A stretch of 45,000 nt of DNA. Origin: Zygnema cylindricum. Taxonomy: Eukaryota > Streptophyta > Zygnematophyceae > Zygnematales > Zygnemataceae. Shown piece by piece: positions 23,022-34,400 of the stretch. The translations under genes and the position numbers were made by a program. The stretch spans positions 343,225 to 388,224 of the forward strand of contig JBBHKE010001283.1 of assembly GCA_037447655.1 (NCBI GenBank), given 5' to 3'. The first letter of the stretch is position 1. Each line of letters opens with the position of its first letter. The notes under the pieces were generated by a model. That model was not told the origin of the DNA and made no database searches. It saw only the letters and a list, made by a program, of their open reading frames with translations.

Positions 23022-24069
23022 CACCGCCAATCGCTATTAGCGTAGTGTACGCTAATTCCACCCCGCTTTTTTTTTTCTCTCTATTAGCGTAGTTCATTCT
23101 ATTTTTTTCTTTACTCTATTTAGGGTTAATTTGTTAGTACTGTACAAAACGGAAGTACTTCGTCATTTAATTAGTGTGGTGTATGGACAGTGTCAGACCG
23201 TACAAAATTGATTTTTTTTAAGTGAAAAAGTATAATTTATGAGTTTTAGTAACCGCGGACGCATGAGAATGTGCGCTCTAAAAAGGGGATATAATCGGGT
23301 TGTCAAATATCACGCTCGCACATATTCGTCCAGCAACCACGTTTCGATTGTGTGAACATAGGATTTGTGTACGATTTTTCAGATTTTGTACAAATACCTA
23401 TATTAGTGTAAGCATGTTTGCGACCGACATTTTTTTTTTTCAAAGACCCAAATTAGAATTATTAAACAATTAGAATGTATGTTTTTTATTCAAGATTTTC
23501 AAATTCTTAATTAGCATAAACAGCGGTAATTATTCATATATGCTAAATAAACTTCTACGCTAATACACCGTGAATCGCTATTAGCGTAATAAAAAATTGA
23601 GCGTAATGAAACAATTAGCGTACTTTACGGTAAATTGTGTTTTTTCGGGTACACCATGATACTAATTTATCATGTACTCTAATTTGTAAACTGCTTTGTA
23701 AAAATTTTCAGCACGTAATATGTCCACACTAAAACATATAGATGTACGAAATTGTTCAAATCGTACGCCGTCGCGTTTTTTTGACATCTGCGTATGCCGA
23801 AAAATATTTACGCAATTATATATTATTATATTTTCTGTACTTTTAAATTTAAAAACGTACGGAATAGTACAGATCTGACAGTCCGTACACCACAGTATTT
23901 AAAAGGACACTAAATTACAGTTATGAACCGCATTGAGCGGGGTACCTCAAATAACGTGCAAAAACATTTAGCGTACTTTATTCTATTTGAGAATTTGCCC
24001 CAAAAAAAGGGGTACCCCAATTAGCGTCATGTACGCTAATAGCGATTCACGGTGTAGCGATTGGCGATG
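23022..24069 (+). mobile_element. TA-flanked MITE, copy 3 (contains copy 4)
   Basis: Ends CACCGCCAATCGCTATTAGC and, reversed, the same with one change (CATCGCC), flanked by TA at 23020-23021 and 24070-24071. About 557 bases without the nested copy. Close relative of the copy at 28363-28893 along most of its length. Its target TA is the last two bases of the hAT-like element. The inner block is at 23165-23203. Confidence 0.9.
23566..24054 (+). mobile_element. TA-flanked MITE, copy 4 (nested in copy 3)
   Basis: 489 bases with ends CACCGTGAATCGCTATTAGC in perfect inverted orientation, flanked by TA at 23564-23565 and 24055-24056. Excising it with one TA restores the right end of copy 3 (CGCTAATAGCGATTGGCG), which defines the ends and the target duplication. 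The inner block, on the opposite strand, is at 23855-23910. Confidence 0.92.
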
Positions 24070-24518
24070 TAGTTGACACAGTATATGCCCGTGTAACGGG
24101 CGTTGATTTACTAGTCCAATGAAAACAACGAAAAAATGTTTGTCGAAGAATGTGCCGTGACGCCTCCTCCACCATCCGTTGACATCCGAAATTTGCGGCG
24201 CCACGACGAAGCACGAACGACAAAACAACGACAAAAAGAACAAAACACATACGTACAAATTGTAAACGCATGTAATATAATTTTGCGGTTGGCTGTACGG
24301 ATACAAGTTCTGATATTCTGATTTTGGAAACTTTGACTATGTTCGCCGTCAGAAGAGGAACCTACGTGCACCAATCGAAATAAAGCAATACGCGATAGAT
24401 TTCATTGCTGACACGACCTGATGGAGAAGTGAACAAAATATTAGTGCCAGTAAACATTTTTGTACGATTACTGTCGGCGCCTGATGGAGAAGCGGCCTAA
24501 AGAAAATATTGAAGCTAA

Positions 24519-25267
24519 GGGTGACGTTCCATTAGGCGGTCCCAGTAAATGTACGGACAAGTCTACTAGCAGCGTTTACTGGAAGTCCGCTCCATTGTGT
24601 CGGCCTAGTAACAAATTCTACTCAATTATGATTGGCGCCACGTAGGTTAGAGTCCAGATTCTAAAAATCTTGAAAAAAATCTACAAACGTAATATCTGTA
24701 CGAAATTTCTGTACCACCGGAGGTTATTAATGATTCGTACATAAAGTTTTTGGCTAGGTTTTGATTTTCAAAAATGGATAGTCAAAATTTCGAAACGGAA
24801 TGGCAAAAGACGCGACAAACCTTGAAGGTCGCGGCAAACGTTGAATGTCGGTGGATGTCAGACGGAGCGTGCGAGGATATTTTCACCTGACCTGCATTCA
24901 ACGTGGCAGGAGGCACATGGCATGTACGTGGCATGTACGACGTGCAGGCCTGTGATCGCTTGTACAACGTAGATATTTTTTAGCTTTTCACGTGTACCAA
25001 TGGAAATCATCTAGTGGGCCCCAACTCTCCTCGGCGAGGAGAGTTGGGGCCCACTAGATGATGTGCTCGATTGCTTCGCGGATCTCAAAATGTGAAACAT
25101 CCAACGGTCAGGAATTACGCCTACATCATTGGAGCTTCCCGACAGCTTTCCAGTAACGATGTTTCGTCTGACAAAAAAAATTGTTTGGTACGTCTCTGTA
25201 CGGCACTGTACGAAAACGTACGGCGTCCAGTAACGAACCCCACTTTTCGTCTAATGGAACGTCACCC
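24519..25267 (-). mobile_element. Harbinger-like MITE with TAA duplication, GTTCCATTAG family
   Basis: 749 bases. Both ends are GGGTGACGTTCCATTAG in inverted orientation (17 of 17), flanked by TAA at 24516-24518 and 25268-25270. Same family as 19512-20168, opposite orientation. It contains a perfect 28-bp-arm palindrome. No coding capacity. Confidence 0.88.
25006..25062. repeat. Perfect palindrome, 28-bp arms, 1-base centre
   Basis: ATCATCTAGTGGGCCCCAAC plus CTCTCCTCG, a central G at 25034, then the exact reverse complement. GC-rich and very stable as a cruciform or, if transcribed, an RNA hairpin. Confidence 0.95.
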
Positions 25268-25270
25268 TAA

Positions 25271-25803
25271 TAGGTAATATAATATTAATAATAATAATAA
25301 TACGTATTGTAGTCCAACGAGCTCTTGGTACGGAACGAGTCTTTATTGCAAAATTTGCGGAGCACATATTTTAATCCAAACGACTATACACGACGTGTCA
25401 GTTGTACGGTATTTTCCGTACAGTTCACATGTTGCAGTAGTTTGCATGTCAGTTCTTTTGTAATGTGGTCCACACTAGCTAAGCGAAACAAGCGCACTAA
25501 AATGAGAAAAGATGATACCAGAAATATTCATAATACTTTAGAACAAAAAGTACGATGCAAAAAACCATCTAGGTACGAAAGGGGTAAAAGAAAAGAAAAA
25601 AGAAAAAAGAACATTCAAAGACTCTAGAAACGAAGGACGATCTAAATTTGGTATAAATACTACCCTTTTAAAATAAGCGTTTCGGTTTAAAAAAAAAAAC
25701 ACTTGAAAATTTGTGAAATACAACAAAAATTTCAAAGAAAAAAAAACAGTATAACTAATACTAAAAAAAAAACAATAATAAGAAAACAAGACAAAACAAA
25801 AAA
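25271..25803. other. A-rich DNA between elements
   Basis: Starts with ATA/TAA repeats (25275-25305), later poly-A-rich from 25640 to 25800. It may be the 3' part of the hAT element whose transposase remnant follows; no terminal repeat was found. Confidence 0.4.
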
Positions 25804-26693
25804 TTATGCTTTTAAAAGATATCGGTTGGATCCAACACACAAAAGATCACTAACAATTGAAGCCGCTAGTGAGCTCCTTTTCTTTGTGATCGTGTTCGCG
25901 ACATTCATAAAATTGCATTCGGACATAGAGCTAAAAGCCGGAATAGCTAAAACGGATATATCGACACAAGCTAGAGTAGGAAATCCTCCATCTTTCGCAC
26001 GTACACTTGATATTCTTTTCCACCATTCAAGTATGTTAAAGTTCAAAATTTCGTCGTTGGTTAATTTTATAACAAAGTAACGTCTTTATTCATCATTAAC
26101 GAGCGTTTTTTGTCGGTGGTAATAATAACTTCGTTTTCGTCGCCGCTCTCAGTAAAAAAAAATTGTGGAAACCGTCCATACTTTGCGATGTTTTTTCGTT
26201 TTTTTGTTATACGTTGAGAACTACCAAAAATAAATGTCATCACCCAGGTCGTTAGCGAGTTCTCGAAGTTTGAACCTCGTGCTTTCAATTTCGGTTTTGG
26301 ACACCCCAATTATTCCAAGCCTTTGTTTTTGTGGGAGATCTATGACAGCCGCGTCAATATGGTACTCGTGAAGGCACTTCGGTAGTGCAAATTTCATAAA
26401 AAGTTGTCTCAATTTTTGCAAGTTTGGAGAATCGGCGGGGAATTATTTTTCACTGTCATTGTGAGATGTTATGCTCTTCTTATCTTACCGTGGTTATGGA
26501 GAGATGATCGTTCAAACACAACCAAATGTAAAGTTGGTTCTTTGATTTTTTCCAGCTTCAAGGTCGCTTCTCGAAACCTTTCCAAAAATCTTGTAAGTTT
26601 TATAAGACAAGTCTTATCGATACAAGCGAAAAGTATCAATATTTTTTTTGATTGAGCGATTAATCCTATCGCATTGAATAGCATTCCGAGCAA
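25804..26693 (-). pseudogene. hAT-family transposase remnant (C-terminal half)
   Basis: Three consecutive minus-strand fragments match the C-terminal order of hAT transposases. 26693-26469 has FLERFREATLKLEKIKEPTL, the block before the insertion domain end; 26421-26221 has the FALPKCLHEYHIDAAVIDLP segment; 26046-25804 has the dimerisation domain, with ILEWWKR, FPTLACVDISVLAIPA and a CNFMNVAN-type stretch. In functional proteins the last region contains the ASE-like motif and the final catalytic Trp/Glu context. Between fragments the frame changes and stops intervene, so the gene is broken, though small introns cannot be ruled out. The N-terminal BED finger and the first catalytic Asp were not found. 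Confidence 0.8.
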
Positions 26694-26861
26694 AGAATTC
26701 TACCGGTTGCGTTTTCTTTTTTTTAAGTATTTTTTAAACGATTTTGTAAATTACTACGTTTGAAAAATGTGACCAATGATTTATAAGAGTCAATTAGATT
26801 AAACAATTAAAGAACTTCCACATCGTATTTGTATTTTTTGGAAGTTTCGCTCATAATAACG

Positions 26862-27040
26862 ACATAATAATTTGATATATTTGTGGAAACACTGTATAAA
26901 ATGCATAATTACCACTTTGAAATAATGTACGATGTATGAGGAAGCCAATAACTACAATCTGTCGCGTGATATTTACATAATAATTTGACATATTTTTGGA
27001 AACACCGTATAAAGTGCATAATGAACACTTTACAATAGAT
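26862..27040 (+). repeat. 113-bp tandem duplication
   Basis: ACATAATAATTTGA, TGGAAACAC, GTATAAA and GTGCATAAT-type strings start at 26862 and again at 26975. A related stretch (AAGCCAATAATTACGATTTG with GTCGCG) lies at 28230-28265 and again links this region to the DNA beside the MITE at 28363. Confidence 0.75.
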
Positions 27041-27239
27041 TAGGATTTGCGGCCCTTATCTTTTAGTAAGGCTCGCGAAAATGAGTAGTGTTAGTACCGT
27101 GCCATATTTGCGACGCTAATTATGATGTCACGTACTTCCACTATACCAAAAGTACAAATTACAATAATGTTGGAAAAAAAAAGTACAAAAATTTCATTTT
27201 TTTTCGTTTTTTGCTTGACCGACGATAACTAATTTTTTT

Positions 27240-27364
27240 TTTCTAGTGAATCAACCGCCCTCAACCGCGCGGCCCCCAAATTTTGGCAACCGAATCCGTT
27301 CCGGATCTGGCGCTGACGGTCGGTTAACGGTCGGTCACGGTTTCGGTTGGCCGTATGCGACCTC
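27240..27364 (-). repeat. hAT-like element end, facing left
   Basis: Read on the minus strand from 27364 it begins CAGAGGTCGCA, followed by AACCGAAACCGTGACCGACC and TTAACCGACCG subterminal repeats. CAGNG starts and short subterminal repeats are typical of hAT. It lies upstream of the hAT transposase remnant in the matching orientation and could be that element's 5' end. Confidence 0.55.
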
Positions 27365-28013
27365 TGTTCTAAAGTTTCTACGATATATCGATATGGCGAT
27401 ACATCAATCTCGATTTCAATCATTACGCGATACTTCAGTACTGTAGTTCTTGTGCCAAAGGTCCCACACTTGTATGAGGGCTTGTTAGATACCCATACTG
27501 TACTGTAGTTCACAATTGAAACAAGGAGTTCTCCGTTTCGCCGACTGTATTTGATAACGGTCAAGGAGAATAAAACCAGTTAGCCATTAGTGCACTTTAC
27601 AACAAATTGGAAAGTGCGAATTTCCCAAAAAACATTTGTTGGTGCATGGAATTCTGTACATTATTATAGAGTCCGCCTATTCCGGTAGACAAAAAAGTAT
27701 AGGTGTGTACGGGCAATCAGGTGTGAAAAAAAAGTAGTGTCCGTACAGAGGTTGATTATGATCCGATATGGTGTGTACTCAATAAAGTGCTAGTGCACAT
27801 AACCTAGTCCTGTTTTTAGTATATCATATTATTTTACTACAAGCAGACGGCAAGCAACTGGGACGCGTGACAAACGACATAAATTAAAATTTTGCCAGCT
27901 ATTTGTACCTTGTGACATCATCTAACACGTCAGTAACATTGCATCGGGTACCAAGATGCATCGTGCCTGTGAGCTTTGTACACCGACGATATAGAATGCG
28001 ATACGATGTGCAT

Positions 28014-28200
28014 CAGAGGTCGCAAAAGTCAAAAATTTTCATACCCGAAACCGACCGTTTTTTTTTTCAAAATCTGAGTAACCGACGCCCGACCGAGTTT
28101 TGTCACGCTCCAAAATTGTTAACCGTTAACCGACCGCCGTTTACGAAAAAACAAATTGACCGAATCTTGATTTTTCTCGACTAAGCGTGCCCGCCTGTAA
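28014..28200 (+). repeat. hAT-like element end, facing right
   Basis: Starts CAGAGGTCGCA at 28014 and has the same subterminal ACCGACCG and TTAACCGACCG motifs as the end at 27364. The two ends face away from each other across 650 bases of unassigned DNA. A matching far end was not found. Confidence 0.55.
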
Positions 28201-28362
28201 CCGAAAAGGTACAAAATTAATCAATGTACGACGGAATAAGCCAATAATTACGATTTGTCGCGTTCCCTAAGATTTGCGAAATGAAAATTGTACTACCGTG
28301 TCAGATTTGCGACGCTTTGTCGCGTTCCCTTTGATTTGCGAAACAAATAGCTTACTATAGTA

Positions 28363-28893
28363 CACCGCCAATCGTTATTAGCGTTGTGTATGCTAATTCC
28401 GTCACGCTTTTTTTTTTCTCCATTAGTGTAGTTCATTTTATTTTTTTCTTTATTCTATTTAGGGTTATTTTCAGTACGTTGTCTCTTAAATAGAGTGGAG
28501 TACGGACAGTGTTAGACCGTACATAAATGTACCTTTTTAATGTAAAAAGTACAATAAATTAGTTTTAATAACCGCGGACGCATGAGAATGTGCGTTCTAA
28601 AAAGGAAAAAAACCAGGTCGTAAAAAATCCCGCTCGCACATATTCGTCCGACAGCCGCGTTTCGACCGTGTGAATGTTTGATTTGTGTACGATTTGTCAG
28701 ATTTTGTACGGAGACCTATATTAGTGTAAGCATGTTTGCGACCGACATTTTTTTTTCAAAGATCCAAATTACCATAACCAAACAATTAGAATGTATGATT
28801 TTTTCCAAAATTTTCAAATTCTTAAATAGCGTACACCACGGTAATTATTTTTATACGCTAAAAAAACTTACACGCTAATAACGATTGGCGGTG
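28363..28893 (+). mobile_element. TA-flanked MITE, copy 5
   Basis: 531 bases, ends CACCGCCAATCGTTATTAGC in perfect inverted orientation (at least 22 bases), flanked by TA at 28361-28362 and 28894-28895. It aligns with copy 3 almost throughout, including GCGGACGCATGAGAATGTGC and GTAAGCATGTTTGCGACCGA. The inner block is at 28490-28530. Confidence 0.92.
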
Positions 28894-28895
28894 TA

Positions 28896-31425
28896 ACGTA
28901 CATTATCGTACTTTATTTTTTTGCGCGTGCGATCCCGTCACGTCACGCCACGTTGTCGTGTTCTCGATATCCGTACACTACTGTAATTTCAGTGTTGGCG
29001 TGACGTACGATACGTCGTGATATCAATACCGGTACAGGGAGTGTTCCTTACATGTTTCCCCGTAGTGGTGTACCCTGGGTACCCTCATTTCACCGTCCTA
29101 AATGCGCCGTATGTTTCACCACTACAAAATACCTACCGGTATCATGTAATCCGTAATTTTTTTTTTAGTACGGAATTTAATTCTGACCAGGAAATAAGGA
29201 TTTTGTTTTACCAAGGGATTGTGCATTAACTCTGACGACGCTGCCCGAATAAAAAAAACTATATTTCCATCGTCGACAAATTGTCGATGTATATAACGTA
29301 AACGTTTCATACGTACTTTAATTATTAACCGTGCGCCTGCCACAACTTGTTACAGCATTTTCAATAAGACTTCGACCCGAAATGTTGAACTACGGTTAGC
29401 AACTCTATTAAAGGAGTAGACAACAACCTGTCACGTCTCCATTCGCTTAATTGGTATTATTTACTATATTTTCGCGTAACGATAATAAACCATTAGCGCT
29501 ATTAACGAAGGGGCATTATTTCTTTGTTGAACAAGTCGTATAATGATAAAAACAATAATTAAGAGAAAGTCATTCAAATAGTCATTCTTTTTGGAGTAAA
29601 TTGATAATGTGAATTTTGAGATTATTGCACTCACAATGTCTTATGTAAGCTAAACAATGAAATCGTTAGGGATATTTCCGTTGTTTAATGTGAACTCCTT
29701 GTATGTTTTGTAGGGTGTAAGAGATGAAGTTTGGGCTACAAATTGTGCATATTTTGTGTTTATTATCATACCGCATGACTTTGTAATTCATGCAATAGGG
29801 TTGAAAAAAAGCAACTTATTGTAACTAGAGATGAAGTTACTATGTGTACTTACCGTTTTCTTTAATGCGCTCATTTGGACATTAAAGGTTGCATACCAAA
29901 CTCATATGTTACAATTATAAATCCATGTAATGATGACGGTTATTAGCTTATATTTACACAAATTGGTGCAATAACATGTATCAATGACGAAGCTACATAT
30001 GTTTTAAAAAACAGTTCATCTTAAAGCGCATGAATGCGCATTTATTGTATGAAAGTATTTATCGTAAGATTTCATTACGAATAGTAATTATAATAAATAA
30101 TGGTACGATAATGGTCTATAGTGCCCAGTATACAAAACAATCTTTGGTTGTAAAATCCGAATACGTGCACTTTATGTTTATAGTTATCCGCATCATATGA
30201 TGGGCTGTATCTTATAAATTGTTTTTAGTTTATGATTATACTAGCATGTATAATTATCTGTTATAACAATAAATGGTGCCATAACAATAAATGTAGGGAT
30301 TGACGACGCAGATGGTTGATTATAAAAGAGTATGCCAAAATAAAAATATATTTAATACGTTGTGTTGATAGTTGATTGTTGTATTTTGTGCACATTTGGA
30401 TGGTTATGCATAAATTATATATAAAACATGTTATAGTAACTGTGTAATCATATGTTAATGTAATGTTGGTCGGTATAACTTCACACGCCATGTATACGCC
30501 CGAAATTCCATTAATCTATCTATTAAATGTTATTAGCGATGCTTTGGATATCTATTAGTTGTTATTATAACAACACACAATAGTTTATGACATTTAATTG
30601 TGTATTGATATTACACTATTTTAGTCTTAACCATAACCCAACGATCTATTGTTAAGTATAACTGATCATAACAAGAATGCTCTATATAGATGGGTAACAA
30701 TGGCGTTTGTAGCATGTGTTGTTTATTATTTAAAAGGTTTTTAAATAAATATGTTAGAATAGTAAATGGATGCATATGACACAACTTAACTATAAACGTA
30801 AAAAACTAAAAATTGCACACATTCAAAGAGAGGGAACTAGGACAATTTAAAAGTATATGGGTGGCTATCGTAACAGTGTATAACATCATATCATAGATTC
30901 GATAAGGTAACAATTGGTTAGCATAAATTGATTAAGTGTCTTTGGGTCTAAAGATCACAACTAATAGGTAAAGCATGGGTGTTTACAGTGTTTAAGGTAT
31001 TTATTGGTGACTGTTACAAATGTTTATATCCATTTATATATGTAAAATAATAAAAAACATAAGGCATGCTTTTTGACTTGCGGTAAAGAATCAACGGGTT
31101 AATCAAACCAAGTGTTTTTATAGGTAAAAATTGGTGTTTGGGAGATATATGTGTGCTTATGCCATTGCTTTCATGTACGTACATCTTAAGTTGAAATATG
31201 TAGTATACTAGGGTTTGAAAATAATTACATAACGCAAAAAAGTGGTCATTACAAATCAACGATAACAACATATGCAACGCTAAAGACAAAAAAATGCATG
31301 GTTTTAACATTTTATAACAACGGGAAACAAAAAAATATAGCAAAATAAGAAAATAATCTTTGAATCCGAATGCAACATTGAAAAATAAATACTATGTCTC
31401 TCCCTAAAAAATATAAATCAAAAAT
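28896..31425. other. AT-rich DNA without recognised genes
   Basis: 28900-29360 still has the CG/GTAC-rich character of the transposon nest, with no element ends found. From 29360 the DNA is strongly AT-rich with many TTATAAC/GTTATAA motifs but no regular period. The short open frames show no domain. Confidence 0.5.
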
Positions 31426-34400
31426 TTAACCCGTGATAGAGCGAAGCTTTTTAAACTTTATGAACCGCGACAACTTTCGTTCAAACTCCCTCTTAGAAGA
31501 TCCCACTTTAAAAATTGGTTCAGTTGAATAGGCCAAAGCCTCTTTTAGTTCCGCCGTGCTTCCACTAAACTTTTCAGCTCTAATTTTTTCAAGAAAACCT
31601 ATAGATTTTGCTAAATTCCACCCAAGAGCCCTCATCAACTTTTCAATACAAACCACAATTCTAAAACACCGAACCCATTTTATCTTTTCATTATCAACCC
31701 ATACTACAAATTGAGATCCAAGTGGTTTGCATATTGTGATTAGCTTTTTTTCTAACAACGCTTTTAATGGGGGTTGACCGTTCAACCCGTAATGATATTC
31801 ATTAAAGAATTTGCATCACTGTCGGCACTTTGCACCCTATATCCGTTCCAATTGTCCCAAACAATTTGAATCCCATGAAACTCCTCATGGACCGAAAATA
31901 AATCATTTTGGGGATTCATTGTCGGAGATGTTGAATGGTTTTGAAAAAAAGAACGATCGAACTCATTTGTAAGAGATGAATTGAAAGGAGGGATATTGGC
32001 CGAGGATGTTGAGGGGATAGAGTGGTGTAAAAATGGTGAAAACGTGTTAGGTGTATGATGTGAAGAGGAATGGATAGGTGCAACAAAATTTGGTGAGGAG
32101 AGAAACTGAAAATCTGTAGGAAACGGTGGTGGTGTAGGAGGATGTGAAAGAGGAGGAGGTGCATGAGGAGGGAAAAGAGGAGGAAGAAGATAAGGACGAA
32201 GAGGTCGAGGAGGCAGTGGTGGTGGAGGATGATGTGAAAGAGGAGGAGGTGGATGAGGAGGAAAAAGAAGAGGAAGATAAGAAAGACGAAGATGTCGAAG
32301 AGTTAGAGTTTCATGGGGTGGAGGAGACGGAGGTCGCGTAGGCAAACCGGTGGTTAGGGAGGAATTTGGGGGAGATAGAGGGGCAAAGGAAGGATGTGAA
32401 AATATAGAAATTACACGCTTCAAATCTTGGGACACCTCTGATACTTTAGAATCTAACTAACCAATCCTAGATTCCAGAAAAACCCTCTGTGTATTTGTAC
32501 CCTCATCGTTTTCTCTAAGTTTGCCACTGTGTTTTTGAGGGTATTGATTTTTCCGAGAAAAGGTGGAATAGAATCGACTGCAATTCGTAAGGCTTGTAGT
32601 TATGATCTTACTTCAAGTGGAATAGGGACATCTTCCAAAACTGTCTTCTCGTCTTTTTGTCCATCTAAGAACTGTACATCATTAGCAAAATTCTCCCAAT
32701 CTGTATTACATTCTCGACGTATTGACAAAAAAAATGGAGTCATGAAATAAGCGTGTGTAGGAAAATATTTGTGTAAGAGCGCAAGGTCTTGCCCAACGCA
32801 TTTCCGTATAAATCCAATCAGTAACTCCAAAAAAATTTGTGCCAAGATGTCACGCTTTTCGTCATTTGCACGTAAATTTATCTATTTATAATAAAATAAA
32901 AACAAAAACAAACAAAGAAATTATAAAATTTTGTCTCCACAACTTTTGTTTTTATTTCTAAGTTCAAACCCCCCAAATGGTAAGGTACCAAATACAATAT
33001 TTATGCATTTAAGTTTTGATTTTCTCTTTTATGTTTTTTGTTTTTATGTTTTCATTTTTTGTTTTATGTTTTGATATTTATAGATTAAATGTTTTTTTTG
33101 CCCCATTCATGTTTTTTGTTTTTACGTTTTCGTTATTTTGTTTTTAGTTTTGAGTTTTGGGGGTTCATTTTTATGTTTTATTTTTATAAGGTGAAATGGA
33201 AGAGTAATAAGGAGTGAATATAAATTATTGGAATTGGAAGAAATAGAAGAGGATATAACGAAGTAGAAAGAAAAAAAAAAAAAAAAACCAAATACAAAAA
33301 AACAAGGAAGAAGGAGACGAAGAAAAAAATGTAGAAGAAAGGAAAAATAACAAAAAAAAATGAATACAAAAAAAAAACAAAGGAGGAAGAATATAAGATA
33401 ATTTTTAAATGAAATAAAAAAGAATAGAAATAAATAAAATAAGGGAAAGAGGTGGAAAAAGAATATGGAAAAAAAATGGAGGCAGAATATGTATAATAAA
33501 CGAAAAAATATAAAAAATTGTGTTTTTTTTAGCTTAAACACTAACCTGTTTCACTTCATCTAAAGCAGCATCTGCCCATAGGAATGTTTTTTGGAGAAGA
33601 TATTCGGGCACGTTGATTCTATCACGATGGAGTAGGTACGCATGTTTTCTGTTTTCAAAGCCAGCTTGGACTAGTAGAATCTCTAGTGGGATGGAGGCTA
33701 AGTAGGATAAGTACATATGAGTAGTAGCCCATCTCCCCAATCGCGCTATATAGGATTCCGAAGTCCTGTCAACACCAAAATATTTTCACGTAAGCATAAA
33801 AACTTGACATAAAAACTTTAACACTTCAACTTTTTTTGTGTTTTTTTAAGACTTACAAACTTTTGGGTGTTAACAATATTTTGTACAAATGAAACATGAC
33901 ACAGTTTTTACCCTTTACTTTCGGCCGCCCTTGCGCTTGCTCCTCTCATTGCGTGGGTTTTTGAATTCGATACAATGTCGAGAGATAGAAACATCGCTTG
34001 GATTAATTTAAGATGAGTATGATAATCCAACGCCTCATCATTTTTGGAACCCTTAGGGAATAGAAATAAATCGTACATGTAAAATAATCATTAAAACATA
34101 TTTTAACAAAAAAGAAAAGTTAGCAAGAAAATTTCAAGTTTTGAGGATGTTATCCATAAAAAATAAATGTTAATGAGAAATAAAAATAAATGTTATCGAG
34201 AAAAAAAGATTGGCAAAAAAATGTCAAGTTTTTAAAGATGTTATGGAGAAAAACAAGACACACTTCACAATAATAGTATTTTGTGACACTAACCACAATT
34301 CCCTTGATGAAAAGTCAAGACCGCTCCAACCTGTTCCTTCTTTCATATGAAACAAATATAGTAGCCATAAAGCTATCCCTCTAACCGGACAAAGGTCCCA

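Larger units (their letters stand above)
20172..24497 (+). mobile_element. Long-inverted-repeat Harbinger-like element hosting other insertions
   Basis: The ends GGCCGGTTCTCCATCAGG and CCTGATGGAGAAGCGGCC are inverted copies flanked by TCA (20169) and TAA (24498). The similarity continues inward in imperfect inverted arms, about 20172-20790 against 24110-24497: shared strings include GGCGCCGACA, CACTTCTCCATCAGGTCGTG and, further in, GATGGTGGAGGCG with CACATTCTTC. The interior holds a foldback, a 49-bp minisatellite, a hAT-like element and three MITEs. No transposase was seen. Confidence 0.7.

Noticed and set aside
29017-29229. 70-codon open frame near 29 kb
   Set aside because: Short, no recognisable domain, in DNA with the character of decayed transposons.
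32144-32341. Plus-strand Glu-rich frame opposite the Crypton-like gene's Pro-rich part
   Set aside because: It is the antisense of the Pro/His-rich linker; no independent support.
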